Assembly (NCBI GenBank): GCA_014523695.1
Contig: JAATVS010000576.1
Span: forward strand, 1-10,011
DNA: 10,011 nt
Direction of reading: 5' to 3'
Source of the DNA: Nitrososphaerales archaeon TH5895
GTDB taxonomy: Archaea; Thermoproteota; Nitrososphaeria; Nitrososphaerales; Nitrososphaeraceae
How positions within the stretch are numbered: position 1 is the first letter of the stretch; each line of letters starts with the position of its first letter. A program made the position numbers and the translations under genes. Shown here in pieces: positions 6,235-10,011 of the stretch. The notes beneath the pieces are model-generated. The model was given only the letters and a program-made list of their open reading frames with translations. It made no database searches and was not told where the DNA came from.

Positions 6235-6256
6235 GTGTAGGAAGGTACGAACCATT

Positions 6257-7018
6257 GTGGTAAAAAAAGCAGGTCTATCCGTACCTAATCGATCCACTCG
6301 GATAGAGATACAAGATTTGGAGAGGAGTATTAGAGACAAATCTGCAGAAGAGATATTGAGGTGGGCCATTGAAACATATGGTGAGGGAATAGCTCTAGCT
6401 TCAAGTTTTGGAGCCGAAGACGTGGCCATAATTGATATGATGTCGAAAATTGATAGGGAGAAGACAAGGGTCTTTACATTAGACACTGGTAGACTTAACC
6501 AAGAAACATATGATATAATGGATGAGATTAGGAAGAAATATGGAATCTTGGTGCGCGTTTATTGTCCTGATCATCACGAGCTAGAGAGTATGCTCAGAAC
6601 TCATAGAATGAATTTGATGTATGAGTCTGTTGAAAATCGAAAACTCTGCTGTGAAATTAGAAAAGTTCATCCTCTTAACAGAGCCCTAAGAAATTTGTCG
6701 GGTTGGATAACCGGCTTACGAAGAGAACAGACGTTAACCAGATCTGCCATCAACAAGATAGAAATTGATTCTATTCATAACGATATAATCAAGATTAATC
6801 CCATAGCAGACTGGGATAACGAAATGGTTTGGAGATATATCAAGCGCAATAATGTACCCTATAATAAACTTCATGACAAAGGGTATCCAAGTATAGGATG
6901 CGAGCCATGCACTAGAGCGGTAGAACCAAACGGAGATCCACGATCAGGGAGATGGTGGTGGGAGAGTTCTGCACATAAAGAATGCGGTTTGCACTGGGAT
7001 CCTACCAGGAATAAGTGA
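6257..7018 (+). CDS. cysH: Assimilatory APS reductase ([4Fe-4S] type)
   Basis: This 253-residue enzyme belongs to the PAPS/APS reductase (CysH) family and reduces adenylyl sulfate to sulfite and AMP in the cytoplasm, normally with thioredoxin. The nucleotide-binding SSFGAEDV motif is at 49-56, LDTGR at 75-79 and GLRREQ at 153-158. Cys131-Cys132 together with Cys215 and Cys218 (GCEPC) form the double-cysteine pattern that binds a [4Fe-4S] cluster and marks enzymes using APS rather than PAPS. The catalytic Cys243 lies in ECGLHW at the C-terminus. Length is usual for the family. I use GTG at 6257 because it follows the promoter at the expected distance and no better start lies nearby. It is the first gene of an operon with sat, eight bases downstream, which supplies APS. 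No APS kinase or sulfite reductase is in the window. Confidence 0.94.
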   Translation: MVKKAGLSVPNRSTRIEIQDLERSIRDKSAEEILRWAIETYGEGIALASSFGAEDVAIIDMMSKIDREKTRVFTLDTGRLNQETYDIMDEIRKKYGILVRVYCPDHHELESMLRTHRMNLMYESVENRKLCCEIRKVHPLNRALRNLSGWITGLRREQTLTRSAINKIEIDSIHNDIIKINPIADWDNEMVWRYIKRNNVPYNKLHDKGYPSIGCEPCTRAVEPNGDPRSGRWWWESSAHKECGLHWDPTRNK

Positions 7019-7026
7019 ATGAGTAG

Positions 7027-8172
7027 TTGGCAAAAAGTGGAATGCTTCCACCACATGGAGGTAAATTGATAAATAGATTTGATCCTCGCCAAAAAAATCT
7101 TGATGATATGTTCTCCATTGCTATTGATACCGATATAAGGAATGACATTGAGAACATTGCTGATGGCATATTTAGCCCCTTAGAGGGATTTGTTTGTCAA
7201 ACTGATTTTGAGAGTATTGTTAATCAAGGAAGATTGTCAAACGGTCTGCCATGGACTATTCCCATTGTACTCGATGTTGATAACGAAACTGCACTAAAGA
7301 TGAAAGATGCAGGCGAGGTTTCGCTTGTAAATAATAGTGAAGCCTTTGGGGTTATGTCCGTTGAGGATACATATCAATTCGATAAGCTAAAAGTTGCAAA
7401 AGAGATATACCAAACAGTTGATTTGCAGCACCCAGGAGTGATGAAAACTATGAATATGAATGACGTGTTGGTAGGTGGAAAAATACATGTTTTTTCCCGA
7501 ATCCCTTTTTCGCAATCAAGAAAGCTTAGGAAGACTCCGTCTGAAACCAGGAATGAAATTCTAACTCGAGGCTGGAAAAGTATAGTAGGCTTTCAAACCA
7601 GAAACGTACCACACGTAGCCCACGAAACATTGCAGAAGACTGCACTTAGTCTATTTGATGGTCTATTTATCAATCCCTTGATTGGTAAGAAAAAAATGGG
7701 AGACTTTAAGGACGAAGTAATACTCCAGACTTATGAAACTCTTCTTAATAGTTACTATTCGAGTGGTAGTGCAATGCTTGTTACCCTTCATACAGAGATG
7801 AGGTATGCCGGTCCGAAGGAAGCAATTCACCATGCAATAATGCGCAAGAATTTTGGATGCACGCATCTCATTATTGGAAGAGATCACGCGGGTGTAGGTG
7901 ACTATTATCAACCGCTGGCCGCGCAGAAGATTTTCAACGAATATCCAGACCTAGATATTGAACCAGTATTCTTTCCAGCCTTCTATTATTGTAAGAAATG
8001 TCGAGGGTATTCTAGCGCAAAAATATGTCCCCACAATTCCGAAGAAAGAGAGGAACTTAGTGGTACAAAGATGAGAAAGCTTGTAAGCTCCGGAACAATG
8101 CCAGCCGATCATTTAATGCGACCAGAGGTTGCCAGAGTCATACTTTCCTACACAGAGCCGTTCGTCAAATAA
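7027..8172 (+). CDS. sat: Sulfate adenylyltransferase (ATP sulfurylase)
   Basis: The 381-residue product is a homologue of the single-domain Sat enzyme that makes APS and pyrophosphate from ATP and sulfate. Diagnostic segments are PHGGKLINR at 9-17, the QTRNVPHVAHE active-site loop at 190-200 (HxxH plus Arg192), EMRYAGPKEAIHHAIMRKN starting at 257, GRDHAGVGDYY at 284-294, and SGTKMRKLV near 345. CKKC at 322-325 with Cys334 and His336 forms the zinc site of prokaryotic Sat proteins. The loop has Val where many enzymes have Pro after RN. There is no APS kinase domain. The start is either TTG 7027, eight bases after the cysH stop, or ATG 7042, five codons later; both retain the conserved N-terminus, and neither has a strong Shine-Dalgarno element. 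The tight spacing indicates cotranscription with cysH. Confidence 0.95.
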   Translation: MAKSGMLPPHGGKLINRFDPRQKNLDDMFSIAIDTDIRNDIENIADGIFSPLEGFVCQTDFESIVNQGRLSNGLPWTIPIVLDVDNETALKMKDAGEVSLVNNSEAFGVMSVEDTYQFDKLKVAKEIYQTVDLQHPGVMKTMNMNDVLVGGKIHVFSRIPFSQSRKLRKTPSETRNEILTRGWKSIVGFQTRNVPHVAHETLQKTALSLFDGLFINPLIGKKKMGDFKDEVILQTYETLLNSYYSSGSAMLVTLHTEMRYAGPKEAIHHAIMRKNFGCTHLIIGRDHAGVGDYYQPLAAQKIFNEYPDLDIEPVFFPAFYYCKKCRGYSSAKICPHNSEEREELSGTKMRKLVSSGTMPADHLMRPEVARVILSYTEPFVK

Positions 8173-8204
8173 TGAAGAAGCGGTTGGGTTGATAGATAAC
8201 AAGA

Positions 8205-8951
8205 TTAAAAAATAATGCTCTCAGCTCTAATTCCGACGTCATAATTTGTTAGGACGGATCCTTTGATATCAATACTGATTTCTCTATCGTCCAAAAAAAC
8301 CTCATGCGGAGTAATTTTTATCTTTTGATTATTATAACATAGACCATCACAGACAATCCGGAGCTCAGTATCATTTTCGATTCTAGCCTCAAGGTTCATA
8401 TTTTCTCTGCTATTCTGTAAAATTAGTTTCTTGGGTTGAAGATATTCTATGGTCCAGTCTCCAATTCTACTCCGTTCCGAACTCCAACCATTTTCGAATA
8501 ATATCGCGACTAATTTATTGCTCCTATCAAAGAAATTAACATCTAATAGGAGGAACCTTTGGTCCAATCTTCTAACATTGATGAGATCAAAATCGTCTAC
8601 AACCAATAGTCTTGAAGTGTTAATGAAAGTGCAACCTCCCAATGATACAGTGAGTTCCTTCGAGAATGTTGTCCTGAATGCAAGATCGTCATGGATCTTG
8701 CTAAAAGGGTTATTCTTGCTAGATCTCAAGAATGTGGGATCTATCTTACCAGCTTGAAGTTTTTGATTGTGCGATGGACAGATTGCAACCATATTTTCTG
8801 GAAGGAAAACCTCTTGTCGAGAAGGAGGCTTGTCTGCTTGAATCCCAGTCAAGGTGAAGTCTATGAATTCAAGAACCGGACATCCACAAATGACGCATCC
8901 ATAAAATGCCTCCTTTTTAAGTTGGTTTTGTATCGGTTGGGGGACAACCAT
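8205..8951 (-). CDS. Protein with a degenerate HNH-like domain and C-terminal beta domain
   Basis: The N-terminal 70 residues resemble an HNH-endonuclease domain of the CVICGxP type found in short bacterial and archaeal proteins. Cys19, Cys22, Cys58 and His61 keep the CxxC...CxxH zinc site, and Asn53 is in place. However, the histidine expected after CVICGCPVLEF is Asp31, and the second histidine expected after CPSH is Asn62, so both catalytic or metal-binding histidines appear replaced. Residues from about 100 to 248 form a beta-rich region with strands such as SRLLVVDDFDLINV and RFLLLDVNFFD, also seen, from memory, behind HNH domains in this protein type. A nuclease role is therefore doubtful; nucleic-acid binding or a structural role is possible. 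The ATG at 8951 follows a TATA-like box by about 34 bases. The gene converges on sat with 32 bases between their stops and has no obvious partner gene. Confidence 0.75.
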   Translation of the reverse strand: MVVPQPIQNQLKKEAFYGCVICGCPVLEFIDFTLTGIQADKPPSRQEVFLPENMVAICPSHNQKLQAGKIDPTFLRSSKNNPFSKIHDDLAFRTTFSKELTVSLGGCTFINTSRLLVVDDFDLINVRRLDQRFLLLDVNFFDRSNKLVAILFENGWSSERSRIGDWTIEYLQPKKLILQNSRENMNLEARIENDTELRIVCDGLCYNNQKIKITPHEVFLDDREISIDIKGSVLTNYDVGIRAESIIF

Positions 8952-8980
8952 CTACATCTTTGAGGTTAATGCATCCCAGC

Positions 8981-8990
8981 CATATATTAC
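8981..8990 (-). promoter_or_regulatory. TATA-like box of the HNH-like gene
   Basis: On the minus strand the bases read GTAATATATG, centred about 34 bases before the ATG at 8951. The position fits an archaeal promoter with a short leader. No strong Shine-Dalgarno element precedes the ATG. Confidence 0.4.
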
Positions 8991-9013
8991 TAGTTTGATT
9001 TTCAGAATACACA

Positions 9014-9136
9014 ATGTTGTTCAGAAGATTTGAGTTCTATATTACCATGGCTGCGGTAAAGACGATTTTGGAGGATGGTACATTTTTACCAAATCTGTCT
9101 TACGCAATGCTATTGTCCCAAACTAAAGCTGCCTAG
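9014..9136 (+). CDS. Possible 40-aa hypothetical protein
   Basis: An ATG frame of 40 codons encodes a peptide beginning MLFRRFEFYITMAAVKT and ending SYAMLLSQTKAA. The residue mix looks protein-like but no family is recognised, and no Shine-Dalgarno element or good TATA box precedes it. It lies in the spacer between two divergent genes. It could be a genuine microprotein, a gene remnant or chance. Confidence 0.2.
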   Translation: MLFRRFEFYITMAAVKTILEDGTFLPNLSYAMLLSQTKAA

Positions 9137-9161
9137 GTACGGGTTAGACAATCAAATACTT

Positions 9162-9174
9162 TGCATCAAATGCA
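9162..9174. repeat. Short inverted repeat
   Basis: TGCAT and ATGCA flank a three-base CAA spacer. It lies about 120 bases upstream of the surface-protein start and could be an operator-like site, but a five-base arm is expected by chance at this scale. Confidence 0.25.
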
Positions 9175-9292
9175 TTCTTGTCTGTCTCCTTAGCTTGAAT
9201 ATCTGACCATCGCTTCAGTAATACATTCCTAAGATAAAGGCAAATATTCCATAACGGTTAATATTGCTATGAATGAGTGGATGAGGAATAAG

Positions 9293-10011
9293 ATGGCCTT
9301 ACGAGTATTTCTTCTCTTGTCGTTGTTTAGTTTTCTTATTCAATTTGGTTCCGTGATGGGACAGACTCAAGAACGCTTGCAAAATTTTCAACCAATTAAA
9401 ACTACCGAGACAAAAAGTAGTGATCAAGTTACTTTTGCGTATGACGTGTCCAACGCGGATCGGCGAAACCCGGTTAATTATACTCTTAACCCTTCTATCG
9501 GAGAAAATTGGATCCTGACAATCCAGAACAACATGTCTTATGCACAGAGGGACGATGCAAAGACAATCGTTAGACTGCATGAAGCAAGTCCAAGTGAGAA
9601 GTTTGTTGAGATAGCCATGTTTGGCGGCACATCTGACAAATTTTGGACCGCAGTAAACACTGAAGAATCGGGATATATTAAAGTGTATGAGCGAGACACC
9701 GGTGGTTGGAGTAAAGATGACTCAATAGTTGTTGGACATGGAAATAATCAAGGATTGTCAGTGAATAATGGGCAAAGGATAGTAACAGATAGGCTATCCC
9801 TCGATGGCTTCAATCCAAGTTACATAACAATTTATGGTAAGGATAGCTCAAATTCCCCATTGAACACATATGCTGGTACCATTTCATTTGATTTAATTTT
9901 TGGCGACCCTTCAGAGTCTCCAGTATTTTACCTCCCATTTGCTATGCTGGTAGGCGTTGGAGGTTTGGTTGTGGTCCTAGTAGTATTTAAAAAGAGAACT
10001 AATCCGCCTTA
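9293..10011 (+). CDS. Surface protein with signal peptide and C-terminal anchor (3' end at window edge)
   Basis: The frame is open for 239 codons and runs into the last bases of the window. ATG 9293 gives a compact signal peptide (ALRVFLLLSLFSFLIQFGSV, processed near Gly-Gln), and a GAGG core six bases upstream (9283-9286) supports it; ATG 9269 and 9281 are in-frame but add only a charged prefix. The mature part is rich in Asn, Ser, Thr and Asp, mostly beta-like, with motifs such as SGYIKVYERD and GTISFDLIFGD. A transmembrane helix (about 212-233 from this start) and basic KKRTNP follow. The layout is that of a membrane-anchored extracellular protein; I do not recognise the family. The window ends in the first two bases (TA) of the next codon, so the gene probably stops there or soon after. 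The frame is absent from lists that require a stop inside the window. Confidence 0.75.
   Translation, partial: MALRVFLLLSLFSFLIQFGSVMGQTQERLQNFQPIKTTETKSSDQVTFAYDVSNADRRNPVNYTLNPSIGENWILTIQNNMSYAQRDDAKTIVRLHEASPSEKFVEIAMFGGTSDKFWTAVNTEESGYIKVYERDTGGWSKDDSIVVGHGNNQGLSVNNGQRIVTDRLSLDGFNPSYITIYGKDSSNSPLNTYAGTISFDLIFGDPSESPVFYLPFAMLVGVGGLVVVLVVFKKRTNPP

Larger units (their letters stand above)
8952..9292. other. Spacer between divergent HNH-like and surface-protein genes
   Basis: The stretch contains the promoter of the minus-strand gene, a 40-codon plus-strand ORF at 9014-9136 and a small TGCAT-CAA-ATGCA inverted repeat at 9162-9174. Nothing else is recognisable. AT-rich CAAATATTCC at about 9241-9250 and GTTAATATTG near 9257-9266 are weak candidates for the promoter of the 9293 gene. 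Confidence 0.5.

Noticed and set aside
6257..7018. PAPS-specific reductase instead of APS reductase
   Set aside because: The CysCys plus CxxC iron-sulfur cluster ligands are all present, and no APS kinase lies in the operon, both favouring APS as substrate.
6871..7092. Minus-strand frame across the cysH-sat junction
   Set aside because: Antisense shadow of two well supported enzymes; no recognisable motif.
8449..8963. Two plus-strand frames opposite the HNH-like gene
   Set aside because: They overlap the minus-strand gene whose zinc-site motif and promoter are clear, and show no domain of their own.
9299..9580. Minus-strand 93-codon frame at the start of the right-edge surface protein
   Set aside because: The plus strand has a signal peptide, a ribosome binding site and a long open frame to the window end; the opposite frame is a shadow.
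1..10011. CRISPR array, insertion sequence, integrase or attachment site
   Set aside because: No spaced direct repeats, transposase motifs, terminal inverted repeats or tRNA-flanked duplications were seen on either strand.

Overview
The window looks like chromosomal DNA from an AT-rich ammonia-oxidising archaeon of the Nitrososphaeria (Thaumarchaeota), most probably the Nitrososphaerales and perhaps a Nitrosocosmicus-like lineage. This rests on family recognition and sequence style, not on a database search. The pointers are a short CxxC/CxCC zinc-ribbon protein of a type common in this group, an extracellular beta-sandwich protein with HVDF, LHATEG and GIxFxPIxPE motifs typical of thaumarchaeal secreted proteins, TATA-like boxes about 25-35 bases before several start codons, frequent TTG/GTG starts, and long spacers. 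Roughly 70% of the window is covered by genes I would call.

Layout. Bases 1-475 hold no convincing gene but contain a hairpin followed by T8. An Ig-like, membrane-anchored surface protein follows (476-1156), then a small zinc-ribbon protein (1418-1615) and a gene-poor stretch with a 59-codon ORF, an 11-bp tandem repeat and an intrinsic-type terminator (2095-2112). On the minus strand lie a 72-aa charged protein (2197-2415) and a Cupin_5/DUF985 protein (2549-3043, coding similarity running further upstream). A CPA2-type cation/proton antiporter (3532-4758) and a secreted protein related to the first surface protein (5094-5576) are on the plus strand. A DUF1059 gene (5971-6153, minus) is transcribed divergently from a two-gene sulfate-assimilation operon, cysH (6257-7018) and sat (7027-8172). 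A protein with an apparently inactivated HNH domain (8205-8951, minus) converges on sat. The right edge carries a third surface protein (9293 onward) whose reading frame is still open at the last complete codon.

How the genes work together. Only cysH-sat forms a clear pathway unit: Sat activates sulfate to APS and the [4Fe-4S] APS-type reductase converts APS to sulfite, so no APS kinase is needed. Sulfite reductase is not in the window. The three exported proteins and the antiporter give the rest a cell-envelope flavour, but each has its own spacer and strand pattern, so I infer separate transcription.

I did not find a clear new multi-gene system. The best leads are the HNH-fold protein that keeps its zinc ligands but lacks both expected active-site histidines, the anchored/soluble pair of related extracellular proteins, and the cupin gene whose conserved N-terminus lies upstream of any canonical start codon.
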